From Fuerstiella sp. (GTDB lineage: Bacteria > Planctomycetota > Planctomycetia > Planctomycetales > Planctomycetaceae), in assembly GCA_022447185.1 (NCBI GenBank), contig JAKVAY010000044.1, positions 46,731 through 110,730 of the forward strand: a stretch of 64,000 nucleotides of DNA, written 5' to 3'. A program made the translations under genes and the position numbers. The notes below the pieces were generated by a model. The model was not told the origin of the DNA. It was given only the letters and a program-made list of their open reading frames with translations, and did no database searches. Below are positions 8,704 through 18,031 of this stretch, one piece after another. Numbering within the stretch: position 1 is the first letter of the stretch; each line of letters begins with the position of its first letter.

Positions 8704-10335
8704 ATGAATTGGCGACTTGTTGCACGACTACTCGGACTGCTGTCCCTGTTGATCGCGTGTTGTATGCTGTTGAGTCTCCCCTGGTCGTGGCCCGAATTGG
8801 GGCAGACAGCCGTATTTGAATCCGGGGCACTGAAAGGGATGCTGCTTGCGATCGGTATCAGTACATTGTTTGGAATTGTACTGATCGTCAGCGGTCGCAA
8901 CTCCTCAGGAAGCGTTCTGCGGAAAGAAGCACTGGCTGTTGTGGGACTTGGCTGGCTGCTTTGCGGATTTCTGGGAAGTCTGCCATATGTGTTGTCACCG
9001 ACCTATCGGCTGGCCGGCGTCCCCATGTCGCTGACTGATGCAATGTTTGAGTCGATCTCCGGATTTTCCACGACTGGTGCATCAGTTCTGACCCAGCTGG
9101 AAGTTCCAGCCGAAATCGATGATTGCGAACTTGCAGCAAAGAATGGAATCATAGCCTACGTGCCGCGCAGCGTGCTCTTCTGGAGATCGTTGACGCACTG
9201 GCTGGGTGGTATGGGCATTATTGTGCTGTTCGTTGCTCTCCTTGGGCAGTTGGGGGTCGGTGGCAAGGCTCTGATGCGTCGCGAGGTTCCCGGTCCGGTC
9301 GCAGATACACTCCGACCGCGCGTGCGCGAAACGGCAATGATTATGTGGACGATTTACCTGGTATTGTCGGGCATTCTTGCCCTTGTTTTGCTGTATCAGG
9401 GAATGAGTGTGTTCGAGGCCCTCTGCCACACATTTGGGACACTGGCGACAGGAGGATTCAGTACGCGTAACGGAAGCGTGGGGGCGTTCGACAGTGCCGG
9501 GATCGAACTTACTCTGATCGTTTTCATGCTGGCCGCCGGTGTCAATTTCAATTTGTACTACGTGTTTTTACGACAACCGTCAGGTTCCGACCGAATCGGT
9601 ATTCCGCAACGGTTGATGGTGATAACACGTGATCCGGAATTCCGGGTTTATTTGGGTATTATTGTGGTGTCAGCAACGACGCTGTCGGTTGTTCTTTTGA
9701 ATTCCGGTACGTATGAACTGGCCTCAGCGGCATCACGACATGCATGGTTCAATATCGCGGCAGTGATCACAACAACGGGATTTGGCACAGAAGACTATGC
9801 CGTCTGGCCATGGTTTGGGCAGGCATGGCTGCTGATTCTCATGTTTGTGGGTGCCTGTTCGGGATCAACCGGTGGCGGAGTCAAAGTGATTCGCTGCATC
9901 GTGCTTTTTAAGGTTCTGCTGCTCGAAGCAGAACGGGCATTCCGACCAAACCTCATTCGCCCGGTTCGTCTTTCAGGACAACGGATGGCGGATTCGGTTG
10001 GGAAAGATGTGTTGATCTATATGTGCCTGATTGCCGCGATCTTTGCCGGGAGCTGGATGGCACTGGTTGGACTGGAATCGTTCTCACCCCGGTCATTGGA
10101 GCAGTGGAACGAATCCGGACAAACGTCTGCGTCTATTCTGACGGATTGCGCAGGCGCTGTGGCTGCCACGCTGAATAATATTGGCCCGGGACTGGGCGTC
10201 TGTGGTCCGCATGGTAACTACACACATTTTTCCGATCCTGGCAAGATATTGCTGACTCTGCTGATGCTGTTAGGACGCCTGGAGCTGTTCGCTGTGATCG
10301 TACTGTTCGTCCCCGGATTCTGGAGACTGCATTGA
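8704..10335 (+). CDS. trkH: TrkH-type potassium uptake protein, pore subunit
   Basis: Integral membrane subunit of a Trk/Ktr potassium transporter, 543 residues from the ATG at 8704 (an in-frame upstream start at 8644 overlaps the promoter match and is not favoured). The four pore-loop repeats are visible in order: SGFSTTGASV, TFGTLATGGFST, ITTTGFGTEDY and TLNNIGPGLG, each followed by a transmembrane hairpin; about ten hydrophobic helices in all. Basic residues and GACSGSTGGGVKVIR in the fourth unit are family-typical. The regulatory partner TrkA is not in the window. The stop overlaps the TTG start of the SGNH-like gene by four bases, so translation is probably coupled. Confidence 0.93.
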   Translation: MNWRLVARLLGLLSLLIACCMLLSLPWSWPELGQTAVFESGALKGMLLAIGISTLFGIVLIVSGRNSSGSVLRKEALAVVGLGWLLCGFLGSLPYVLSPTYRLAGVPMSLTDAMFESISGFSTTGASVLTQLEVPAEIDDCELAAKNGIIAYVPRSVLFWRSLTHWLGGMGIIVLFVALLGQLGVGGKALMRREVPGPVADTLRPRVRETAMIMWTIYLVLSGILALVLLYQGMSVFEALCHTFGTLATGGFSTRNGSVGAFDSAGIELTLIVFMLAAGVNFNLYYVFLRQPSGSDRIGIPQRLMVITRDPEFRVYLGIIVVSATTLSVVLLNSGTYELASAASRHAWFNIAAVITTTGFGTEDYAVWPWFGQAWLLILMFVGACSGSTGGGVKVIRCIVLFKVLLLEAERAFRPNLIRPVRLSGQRMADSVGKDVLIYMCLIAAIFAGSWMALVGLESFSPRSLEQWNESGQTSASILTDCAGAVAATLNNIGPGLGVCGPHGNYTHFSDPGKILLTLLMLLGRLELFAVIVLFVPGFWRLH

Positions 10336-11099
10336 CGTCCTCACAAAGGTCAGATGCCGACAATAACGTTGTGCTGCTCGGGGCCAGCAACCTTGCTCTG
10401 AGCTGGTCTGTACTGATGAGGATCGTATTCAGTCACTGCACTGGCTTGGTGCATGTCATGACGGCGCATGGCATGGGACGATCCTATTTAGGGCCAAGCT
10501 GTTTTGGCTGGCGCAGGCTGCCCGGGATTCTGGACAGCGATTTGTGGCCCGTGCTGACTCGGTGCCGACAGCCGACTGCGGCACTGATCACAGATCTCGG
10601 GAATGATCTTGTCTACGGGCACTCGGCGAAAGTTGTGACGCAGGCTGCGGCAGATGCAGTCGGACGTCTGCGAGATTTGAATTCCGACTGTCGAATTGTC
10701 GTTACCCGGCCTCCGCTTGAATCAGTGCAGGGACTTACATTACCGAGGTACCGTTTCTTTCGCTCGGTTCTTTTTCCGATGTGTCGACAATCACTGTCAC
10801 AAATCGTGGATGCGACATATGAACTGGACGCAGGGATTCAGGGACTGCACGGTGTTGCTGTCACTGTGCAGCCGGCACACTGGTTTGGAATGGACCCGAT
10901 TCATATTCGTCGACGATTTCGTAACTGTGCGTATTCATCATTCCTCGAATCATGGCCGAACGAAACTGCCGCCGGTTTGTGTACCGGACGTGTGCCTGAC
11001 AGACGCCCGAAACCAGCAGTTCGTTGGGTCTTTAACAGAAAAATCGTGTGCGAACAGCCCTCGGTCATCACGAGCCGTGGCTTTGTTTCATCCTGGTAG
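10332..11099 (+). CDS. SGNH-hydrolase-like protein
   Basis: A 255-residue protein that resembles the SGNH/GDSL hydrolase fold: N-terminal block VVLLGASNLALSW (Ser in the GDS-like turn), the LITDLGNDLVYG segment that fits the block III GxND (Gly and Asn), and a C-terminal DPIHIRRRF that fits the Asp-x-x-His dyad. No signal peptide is obvious. It starts with TTG at 10332 inside the trkH stop (TTGA overlap), so it should be cotranslated with TrkH; why a hydrolase follows a potassium transporter is unclear. The last 45 residues are basic and not conserved-looking. Confidence 0.65.
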   Translation: MTSSQRSDADNNVVLLGASNLALSWSVLMRIVFSHCTGLVHVMTAHGMGRSYLGPSCFGWRRLPGILDSDLWPVLTRCRQPTAALITDLGNDLVYGHSAKVVTQAAADAVGRLRDLNSDCRIVVTRPPLESVQGLTLPRYRFFRSVLFPMCRQSLSQIVDATYELDAGIQGLHGVAVTVQPAHWFGMDPIHIRRRFRNCAYSSFLESWPNETAAGLCTGRVPDRRPKPAVRWVFNRKIVCEQPSVITSRGFVSSW

Positions 11100-11303
11100 T
11101 CGCCTCGACTGATGCAGGGTGCAGTACGACCGCAGCTGTTCTGAACAGCAGAAATCACGACTGCGTACCGGTTTTTGTTCTGCTTCACGGACTCGCACCA
11201 CAGATACGCATGAACGCAACCTTGGATTGCTCACTCATCCATCAACGCGTTTAACGATTCTCAGCCCGGATACCCGTGTAATCGATTGTCTGACGCAGTC
11301 CGC

Positions 11304-11323
11304 ATTTTAAGAATGGTTAAAAT
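11304..11323. promoter_or_regulatory. AT-rich inverted repeat
   Basis: ATTTTAA (11304-11310) and TTAAAAT (11317-11323) form a perfect 7-bp inverted repeat around a six-base centre, between the converging SGNH-like and small basic protein genes. It could be an operator or a weak terminator stem. Confidence 0.25.
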
Positions 11324-11370
11324 AGGGATGCACCACTCTCTGGTTCGTCAGCGTGGCACTGGGGTGTGAG

Positions 11371-11898
11371 CTATGCCGCTGGTTTACGTCGCGGCCGACG
11401 GATGCCGGCCAACTGAGCAGTGTCCTGAATTCGTGGTGAGTTCCACATTACGGATTCCACCAGGTCGCTTGCTTTGACCTGTTCCTGTTTGGCGGTCTGA
11501 AGCACTCGAACCAACGCCGGCGACAGTTTCAGCTGGATTCGAACTGTCGACTGGTCGGATGGACCGTGCGATTTCGAATCAGCCTCAACTGTATTCACTA
11601 ATGGTTTTGAAGCAGATGATGCCGGCGAAAGATAGTCGTCAATCAAATTCTGAAGAGACTTAAGAAAATTCAGGAAGCCACGTTCAACCGGGATTCGGCG
11701 TGCGTACCGATGGCGTCCGTTGTCCTGCAGGCATTTCCTCGCATCGAGTTTGACTTCCAGTTCATCCAGCATCTTTTTGAGATGCCGGATCGGGGGCATA
11801 CGAAATGAGTGTGCTTCGTCAAACCTCCGGCTAAAATTTTGCGGAGACGCCTGACCGCTGTGCAAAGAAGTGTCTGATACCTGTGACTTATTTTGCAT
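11371..11898 (-). CDS. small basic protein with possible ribbon-helix-helix tail
   Basis: A 175-residue, strongly basic cytoplasmic protein. The middle is helical (HLKKMLDELEVKLDARK; FLNFLKSLQNLIDDYL). The C-terminal part, STVRIQLKLSPALVRVLQTA followed by EQVKASDLVESVMW, has the strand-helix-helix pattern of ribbon-helix-helix DNA-binding domains, and the end is RRPRRK-rich. This suggests a DNA-binding role, but I do not recognise the family. The assigned ATG has no ribosome-binding site and sits immediately after a -10-like TAATCT, so the start could be internal, for example near 11799. Confidence 0.5.
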   Translation of the reverse strand: MQNKSQVSDTSLHSGQASPQNFSRRFDEAHSFRMPPIRHLKKMLDELEVKLDARKCLQDNGRHRYARRIPVERGFLNFLKSLQNLIDDYLSPASSASKPLVNTVEADSKSHGPSDQSTVRIQLKLSPALVRVLQTAKQEQVKASDLVESVMWNSPRIQDTAQLAGIRRPRRKPAA

Positions 11899-12409
11899 AG
11901 ATTACGTATATCTGGACTTGGGGAAACGGACGTCCGCCAGGCGATTGATGACGATTCGGACGAAGTTGTCCCGGTAAAAGATTCGTTAGCCGTGGACTGA
12001 GTAGTTTGCAAAGACGATGCACTGGACAATCAACCGGCCGGATCCAAAAACAAAATGCATCAATGGATATTTACCCCACAGTAATGTCGTCTGTCTTATG
12101 TGTGGACAAATTCTAAGGTAAAACAGAGCCGGACCCGTATCAGGTCATCGTCGCCGTCACTGAACGAGGCTGAGCATAAACCGGCAGGATCTGCCGCAGC
12201 GGGTCTCGGACGGCAGCCATTGAGATTTGTGCTGGATGCGCCGGCCTGAGAAGACGCCTCGGATTACCATCCTGAGAAAGATTCCGATCTTGACGTGATT
12301 TTGTTAAAGGTCCAAATTCCTGCTGTGAAGATAAGTTTCGGCCTGACATAACCCCATGGGGCAGGCCTTTGCCGGTGCATTCCGGACAATTCAGCAATGG
12401 AGTGCTGAG
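11899..12409. other. intergenic region between divergent genes
   Basis: About 510 bases without a supported gene, flanked by divergently transcribed genes and so presumably carrying both promoters. An eight-base GGACGTCC palindrome lies near 11929-11936. The frames present are short shadows of the flanking genes. Confidence 0.4.
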
Positions 12410-13066
12410 ATGAGCCAGACAGGTAAATGGATCGCCGGTTTGTTTATCGGATGTTATCTTGCCGTGCTGTCTTTCGGGATCGCAGGCCACGCGCTGAAAT
12501 TTGGTTTGGCAGGAAATACGTTGAGCTACTTCGTTGTCTGGGACATGTTCTGCGGATGGCAGGCGTATGATCAACGGACTCACCTGATCGCAGAATCTGT
12601 ATCCGGGCGATATTACGATCTGCGTGAGCCCTGGGGTGAGTTTCATCCCTACGGGAGTCTGGGGCGAATTCAGTACGACGTCTTTGGCCATATGGTTTCA
12701 AAGCACATCAATCACCTCCTAACTCACACGCAACATGAACCTATTGATTCCGTGTATGTGGTTGAGGAGGCATGGCCGAAGCAATACAACCTTCCCGAAC
12801 GATTATGGAAACGGAATTTTGGCACCAAACGCGACAAAATTTCGTATTACCATTTGCGTGCGACCTGTAACGGAGACGGGAACGTTGTCAATCTGAACCC
12901 GGACTGGATGAATCAGCAGGTACTCAATTCGATTGCGGACAATCCGAGGCTTCGTCATGAAGTTAATCAGGCACATTCCAGCTTCGGAATGTGGTACGTG
13001 CCAACGGCCCATACATCGCGTCACGGACTACGACAATCGACTGCTGTAGCGCCGTCAACTAACTAA
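12410..13066 (+). CDS. membrane-anchored protein paired with HTTM protein
   Basis: A 218-residue protein beginning at the ATG 12410, chosen because GGAG lies seven bases upstream. Residues about 6-26 form one membrane segment (WIAGLFIGCYLAVLSFGIAG) and may be an uncleaved anchor; the rest (about 190 residues) is a soluble, aromatic-rich domain with DMFCGW, YYDLREPWGEFHPYGSLGR and RLWKRNFGTKRDKISYYHLRA. It lies 84 bases upstream of the HTTM gene. Small accessory proteins of this layout near HTTM genes are something I associate with planctomycetes; the function is unknown. Confidence 0.65.
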   Translation: MSQTGKWIAGLFIGCYLAVLSFGIAGHALKFGLAGNTLSYFVVWDMFCGWQAYDQRTHLIAESVSGRYYDLREPWGEFHPYGSLGRIQYDVFGHMVSKHINHLLTHTQHEPIDSVYVVEEAWPKQYNLPERLWKRNFGTKRDKISYYHLRATCNGDGNVVNLNPDWMNQQVLNSIADNPRLRHEVNQAHSSFGMWYVPTAHTSRHGLRQSTAVAPSTN

Positions 13067-13150
13067 TTTAATCGAGGATCCGGTTCCGTTGAGCGGTCCT
13101 AAGCTCTTTGTCCCGGATTGTTACTCTACAAACCATGTGAGGATTCAAGG

Positions 13151-14650
13151 ATGAATCGTTCACGACAGAACGACTCGAGCCTGCGAGAAACGATATCGGA
13201 CTTCTTCTTTGAAGAACAAGTGCCGATGGGAGCCGCCCTCACGCGAATTTTTCTGCCACTGATGGCGCTACTGCCCATGCTGATGCGGTTTCCGCGTGTG
13301 CGGGAGCTGTATTCTTCCGACGGCACGCCAGTGCAGATGTTTGAGTTGTTCGGCAATGGAGAAGTTTTGCCGATCCCTGGTCCTGGGGCAGCTGTCATTC
13401 TCTATTCTCTAATGGTGTTTTGTCTGCTGTGTGGAATTGTGGGATGGAAAACTCGGCTTTCCCTCGGGATCGGAACAGCACTGTATGTGTACTTCAATCT
13501 CATGGATGGAATCGGCACCATGACAAAGTACAGTGTCATCGCCAGTCATTTGCTGATGTTACTGACGCTGTCGCCATGCGGGAGAATGTGGTCGGTTGAT
13601 GAGTGGCTGAGACAGCGGCGTAACCAGAATGTGTCGATTGTTCCACGAGCCTTTCCGGTCTGGTCCATTCGTCTGATGCAGTTACTGTTTGCGTATGTTT
13701 ATTTTGGAGCTGCGCTCACCAAGATTCAGACCGATGCGTTCTTCAGTGGAGAACAGATGCGGTACTGGATGCTCAGTAACTGGAATTATGAGAATCCGGT
13801 TGGAGAGTTTCTGGCCATGTGGCCTCCCGTGCTGCTGGTTAGTGCATACCTGACAGTCGTGTGGGAAATTCTGTTCGGATTTCTTGTATGGAACCGTCGA
13901 CTGCGCCTCCCGATGCTGGCTACGGGTGCCGTATTTCACCTTGGCACATGGTTGTTGCTTGGACTGTACATTTTTCCGGCAGTCTGTCTGTCGGGTTATC
14001 TGTGTTTTGTCACGTCAGAGGACGTATTCAGGGTTCGCCGCTGGATGAAATCGCGAGGCCTGCGGCTGGCTGAACTGTGGAAGTTTGGGCCGCGAATACC
14101 AGCAGCCATACCATCCGGAGTCACCTGGGCCATTGCTGCAGGGCTGTTTGCAGTTGGCAGCGTCGAAGCTGAATACCGGTTCGATTTGTATGGGGTTCGT
14201 GGTGAATCCGGATTCATGCCGATCGAAGAGATGGATCGTGAACGAGCTGTCTCTCTGATCGCCGGTGCGACTCCTCTGCGCGAAAAAGATAAATTCTTTT
14301 CATTCCAGATTGGAAGTACGGCTCTTGGCGGCCAGTTGGCAAATCGGCGGGAAGTCTTCAAATACGGTGATATTGTCATCGCTGAATGCAACCTTAATCC
14401 CCCCCACGAAGATATGTGGGTCGAATGTGTCCTCGAAGATGCAGACGAGCACAAGATAAATTCGGTTGGTCAGGTGATCACACGGGAGATGTTGCGAGGT
14501 CAGTTTACCTTACTGCTTGGAAGCCAACTTTCGTCGGGCCGTTATTCAATGGTTCTACGCAGCGCCGGACATGAAATCAGCCGGCGATGGTTCACACTGA
14601 CCGGTCAGTCGCCTGCCTGTGATGTGGACACCGATGTGTTTGGCAACTGA
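13151..14650 (+). CDS. HTTM domain (vitamin K-dependent carboxylase-related) membrane protein
   Basis: A 499-residue multi-pass membrane protein. From about residue 20 the horizontally transferred transmembrane (HTTM) domain is recognisable: GAALTRIFLPLMALLPML, LYSSDGTPVQ, LSLGIGTALYVYFNLMDGI, SPCGRMWSVDEWL, LMQLLFAYVYFGAALTKI and WNYENPVGEF, with six to eight hydrophobic helices to about residue 310. The family is related to the gamma-glutamyl carboxylase membrane domain, but bacterial members mostly have unknown substrates. The last 150 residues form an exported soluble domain. ATG 13151 follows GAGGA at suitable distance. The preceding membrane-anchored gene is 84 bases upstream and a functional pair is likely. 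Confidence 0.85.
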   Translation: MNRSRQNDSSLRETISDFFFEEQVPMGAALTRIFLPLMALLPMLMRFPRVRELYSSDGTPVQMFELFGNGEVLPIPGPGAAVILYSLMVFCLLCGIVGWKTRLSLGIGTALYVYFNLMDGIGTMTKYSVIASHLLMLLTLSPCGRMWSVDEWLRQRRNQNVSIVPRAFPVWSIRLMQLLFAYVYFGAALTKIQTDAFFSGEQMRYWMLSNWNYENPVGEFLAMWPPVLLVSAYLTVVWEILFGFLVWNRRLRLPMLATGAVFHLGTWLLLGLYIFPAVCLSGYLCFVTSEDVFRVRRWMKSRGLRLAELWKFGPRIPAAIPSGVTWAIAAGLFAVGSVEAEYRFDLYGVRGESGFMPIEEMDRERAVSLIAGATPLREKDKFFSFQIGSTALGGQLANRREVFKYGDIVIAECNLNPPHEDMWVECVLEDADEHKINSVGQVITREMLRGQFTLLLGSQLSSGRYSMVLRSAGHEISRRWFTLTGQSPACDVDTDVFGN

Positions 14651-14911
14651 ACCACGTCTGTCGAGAGTTTCCGGCCCGACTATCGTCGTATTCGGCAAAG
14701 TCGGTGATCTCAAGGCGTGGCAGAGGTGATCTGTCGGAAATGACGATAGGTCAATGAGCTCTTTGCGTGGTGCGTTTCTGCAAACATTGGAGTGTTTTGT
14801 CTGTATAAAGGATGCGGGCTTTTTTTCGTTTCGATCGGCTCCAGGGAAGGAGACAGCAGGTCGTGTGGCCGAACGTGGTCATTTTTCGATTGCAGGCTTC
14901 CGGGGTCATCG

Positions 14912-16006
14912 ATGTCTTTGCACTTACCCACAGTCGATACGACAACTCGATTGAGACAGTCAGTCGGGTGTCTCGTGTTGGTGCTTTCCACCACTGTTTG
15001 CGGAGCACAAATACCAGGTAAAAATGCGTCCGTGTCTGCAGTAAAGAGCTCAGCAGCAGATTGTGGCTACTGGCTCGTTTCGACATACGAATCTCCCCAG
15101 TCCTTTCGCCTGGAGTCACCGGTATTTCGTCCCTGCGTTAGACACGTTGCGAGTGGATGCCGTACCCGAAATGTCTGTTTCGGGGATATGTGTCAATCAC
15201 TGTTACCGAATGTCCCCGTCTGCATCTATGTTCACGGCAGCTTCGTGACTTCGAGCGAGACCGAACACCAGGCAGCAAAGACCCATCGCTGGCTCAGATC
15301 GGTGTCCCGTGGTCAATCTCTGCAGATAATCAACTTTATGTGGCCGAGTTCCCGGCCAATTGTGATTCCAACTGTCAACCTGGACGTGAATCTGCTTGGA
15401 CGTCGTGCCGCTCGTAACGGATGGTATCTTGCAGAACTTATTCGTCATATTCCTCGGGAATGTCCTGTGTGTCTGATTGGACACAGCCATGGCTGCCGAG
15501 CGATAGCTTCTGCCCTGCATCTGATGGGTGGTGGCTCTGTGCAGGGAGTCACTCATCCTTCGGCTCGTTTCAAGGGTCGTCCGATTCGCACAGTGTTTGC
15601 GGCATCTGCCATGCGGCACGACTGGTTGAATCCTGGTGAGCGATACGGGAATGCCCTTTGTGCGACTGGCTGCCTGATTAATCTTAAAAACAGACATGAC
15701 CCCGCACTTCTGCTCTATCCATTGCGGCACGCGTTCGCCGGGCATGCACTGGGGTCGACCGGCTTTACCAATGGAGACAAACGTGACCTGCAAGTCTGGT
15801 CACGAAAAGTTCAGGACTACGACGTGGAGCAACTCATTGGTGTTGGCCACATGTGGCCTCGCTTTCTGCAACATCAGCGTCTCGCCTGGCTGATTCGAAA
15901 CTTTGTCTACTTTCCGGAGGTGCGGTCAAATGGCCGAACCGCTTCGTGTGATCAAACAGCTTCAATTGCCGATGATCACAGGATTCCGAGCCCTGTCTCC
16001 GGATGA
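14912..16006 (+). CDS. secreted alpha/beta hydrolase
   Basis: A 364-residue exported protein. From ATG 14912 (GGGG six bases upstream) there is a signal peptide with hydrophobic core SVGCLVLVLSTTVCGA. The hydrolase core shows the oxyanion-side strand VPVCIYVHGSF, then the nucleophile elbow GHSHG in CPVCLIGHSHGCRAIASAL, and a late GVGHMWP that supplies a plausible catalytic His. The pattern fits DUF900-like or lipase-type alpha/beta hydrolases in which the nucleophile sits in GHSxG. The substrate cannot be inferred. It is followed by a 196-base gap and a convergent gene. Confidence 0.75.
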   Translation: MSLHLPTVDTTTRLRQSVGCLVLVLSTTVCGAQIPGKNASVSAVKSSAADCGYWLVSTYESPQSFRLESPVFRPCVRHVASGCRTRNVCFGDMCQSLLPNVPVCIYVHGSFVTSSETEHQAAKTHRWLRSVSRGQSLQIINFMWPSSRPIVIPTVNLDVNLLGRRAARNGWYLAELIRHIPRECPVCLIGHSHGCRAIASALHLMGGGSVQGVTHPSARFKGRPIRTVFAASAMRHDWLNPGERYGNALCATGCLINLKNRHDPALLLYPLRHAFAGHALGSTGFTNGDKRDLQVWSRKVQDYDVEQLIGVGHMWPRFLQHQRLAWLIRNFVYFPEVRSNGRTASCDQTASIADDHRIPSPVSG

Positions 16007-16202
16007 ACGAAGGATCTCACGACATCACCGGACTCGGATCGGAATTGTCCGAGGACATCATCTCAAAGAAGCCGGCTTAAGCTTTCTCTGGTCTGTGATC
16101 TGGCCTGTCGCTGATGTCGTGAGTATTCAGAACCTTTGTGAATCCACAGTTTCACGACTTCAGCTGCTATGACGGCACCTAAAGCCAGACTTTGACGATG
16201 TA

Positions 16203-17729
16203 CTAACGCTGAGCCACAGCGTGCTTTGTGTCTGCAGACTGCAGCAACTGTTCACAGAGAATCGCAATATCTGCGCGGAGTCGGGTCCGGACGTGTTCAT
16301 CACACAGGCGATCAACTTCCGCTGCCGCGAACTCCACTTCATCTCCTGTTGCGTAACCCTCGTTATGAAGTCGCTCCAGGCTTTTCAGATGGCGTTCAGT
16401 GACGTTTATTTTAGCAGCGATAAGATCCAGTTCAGGCTGCCGATCGATGGCCAATTTGAACAAGACGGATCGTCGGCTGTTCACACGGGAGGTGTCAGGG
16501 GCACGACCTGACTCGTAACGGTAGAGCGCCATGGCATAACAGACAAGGGCTTTTCGTCGTTTCAATTCTGCTGTCAGTCGTTTCTGGGTTGCGGTTGCCA
16601 GCATCATCTCGTCACGCGAAATCAGGTGTTGTCCCGTGAACTGCGGATCACCAGCAGACAGATTTACCAGCATCTGTCTGTGTCTGGTAACCTGGTAGTG
16701 AGCGAACTCCAGTTGCCGACGAGTGGCGTCGTAGGATTCCTTCGCGATCCTCATCAACAGCCCCATTCTATGAACTCGACTGACACTGCCGGTTTGTTCG
16801 CTGTCGCTGCAATTCAGACCATTTGCAATATAGATCTCTCGTTGCAAACCACGGATGAGTCTCCGGACCTGTTTCACTTCCAAATCGATTGCTTGGCCTT
16901 CATTATAAGTCGAATCGTCCTTATGGCTTTCCATCACCAACTGACGGAAATTTTGAAGACGTGTCACAGTGCGTTCCGCCTGAGTGATCCGCAATCGCCG
17001 GCTTCCCACCACCCATCGCCGGGTCGTTTCGGACAGCAACATGGTGTGGACTTCAGGCTGCTCAATGCCTTCATTAATCCGATGAGCATACTCAAACTGC
17101 AACGGAATCATCAGCATCCTGTCCAGGCGGTGCGGGTCCGGTGTGATTTTATGCGAAAGGTCTGTGATTGTTTCGTGTTTGAAGAGTTGAGCGGTCGCAG
17201 CAACGTTGGTCTGTTCCTGGCACACCTGCTGCTCGGTCGGGTTCTGATCATGCGCCGTCGTTCTGGAAAATGGTTTTCTTCTCGCTGTCAATGTCTCGAT
17301 TTTCTGAACAATCGACATCGCACGATGATTTGACGGAATCACAACACTGGCACACACATCGTTCCGAAATGCCAGGGGGACCTCAGGAACCAATAGAACA
17401 AGTTTTGTGATGCCATCACCCGGAGAATGGGGTGGGTTGTTGAATTGTGTGCGCTGCAGGCGCAGCAACTCTGACCATTCTGCTGCCTGTGTGGCCAGTT
17501 CAACGGTGTGTTGCAGTTCCTGGCGGGACGCCCGTCCCAGCTTGTGAAGACGTTCTGTCTCGACTCTTTGATGCTTTCGATATTCCATCGCTGCGTCAAA
17601 TGCCTGAGACTGCTCGACGACTGCTGCCGTCCACTTTGACGACATATCCTCTAACGACGCGGTCGGTACATTCGGCGACGCCAGTCCTGCAGCAACGGCA
17701 GACTGAATAATGAGCAGGAATTGATGCAT
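16203..17729 (-). CDS. exported coiled-coil protein with repeated LHxxGxAxxxE motif
   Basis: A 508-residue protein, mostly alpha-helical, with a short signal-like N terminus (FLLIIQSAVAAGLA). Two similar helical hairpin motifs stand near the two ends: ERLHKLGRASRQEL (about residues 59-72) and ERLHNEGYATGDEV (about 452-465); this pattern is typical of the coiled-coil hairpins of TolC/HlyD-type proteins. Long stretches in between (RRLRITQAERTVTRLQNF; TQKRLTAELKRRKALVCYAM) are also coiled coil. I do not recognise the family; a periplasmic efflux-related or structural role is inference. No transporter genes are adjacent. Confidence 0.6.
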   Translation of the reverse strand: MHQFLLIIQSAVAAGLASPNVPTASLEDMSSKWTAAVVEQSQAFDAAMEYRKHQRVETERLHKLGRASRQELQHTVELATQAAEWSELLRLQRTQFNNPPHSPGDGITKLVLLVPEVPLAFRNDVCASVVIPSNHRAMSIVQKIETLTARRKPFSRTTAHDQNPTEQQVCQEQTNVAATAQLFKHETITDLSHKITPDPHRLDRMLMIPLQFEYAHRINEGIEQPEVHTMLLSETTRRWVVGSRRLRITQAERTVTRLQNFRQLVMESHKDDSTYNEGQAIDLEVKQVRRLIRGLQREIYIANGLNCSDSEQTGSVSRVHRMGLLMRIAKESYDATRRQLEFAHYQVTRHRQMLVNLSAGDPQFTGQHLISRDEMMLATATQKRLTAELKRRKALVCYAMALYRYESGRAPDTSRVNSRRSVLFKLAIDRQPELDLIAAKINVTERHLKSLERLHNEGYATGDEVEFAAAEVDRLCDEHVRTRLRADIAILCEQLLQSADTKHAVAQR

Positions 17730-18031
17730 TGTGCGCGATCGAACTCTGGAAGCCTGAGTGGACAGATGACTTGTTTAGTTATTCATGTGCAACTCAGGTT
17801 CCAAAGATCTGAAAGGGGCGGCGTGCAGTGAGTCATCCCTGATATTTCGACTGCGGATCCGCGTTGTCCGCACGGCTGAGACTGTTAGTGCTGCAATGAC
17901 CATGGGCTGGTCGGCTTCCGTGCTTCTGACTCAGTGGTGGCGAATCAAAATATCAACGTGTCCATGCCCATGGTTCGATGTTGCAAATTCGACACATACA
18001 CTGCATCGCCGCAACAAATCGTGGCGAACGG
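17730..18031. other. 302-base intergenic region
   Basis: Between two minus-strand genes; no supported gene, terminator or promoter was found here. Confidence 0.4.

Noticed and set aside
11354..11371. TGGCACTGGGG as a sigma-54 -24 element
   Set aside because: No GC doublet at the required -12 position and no suitable downstream plus-strand gene.
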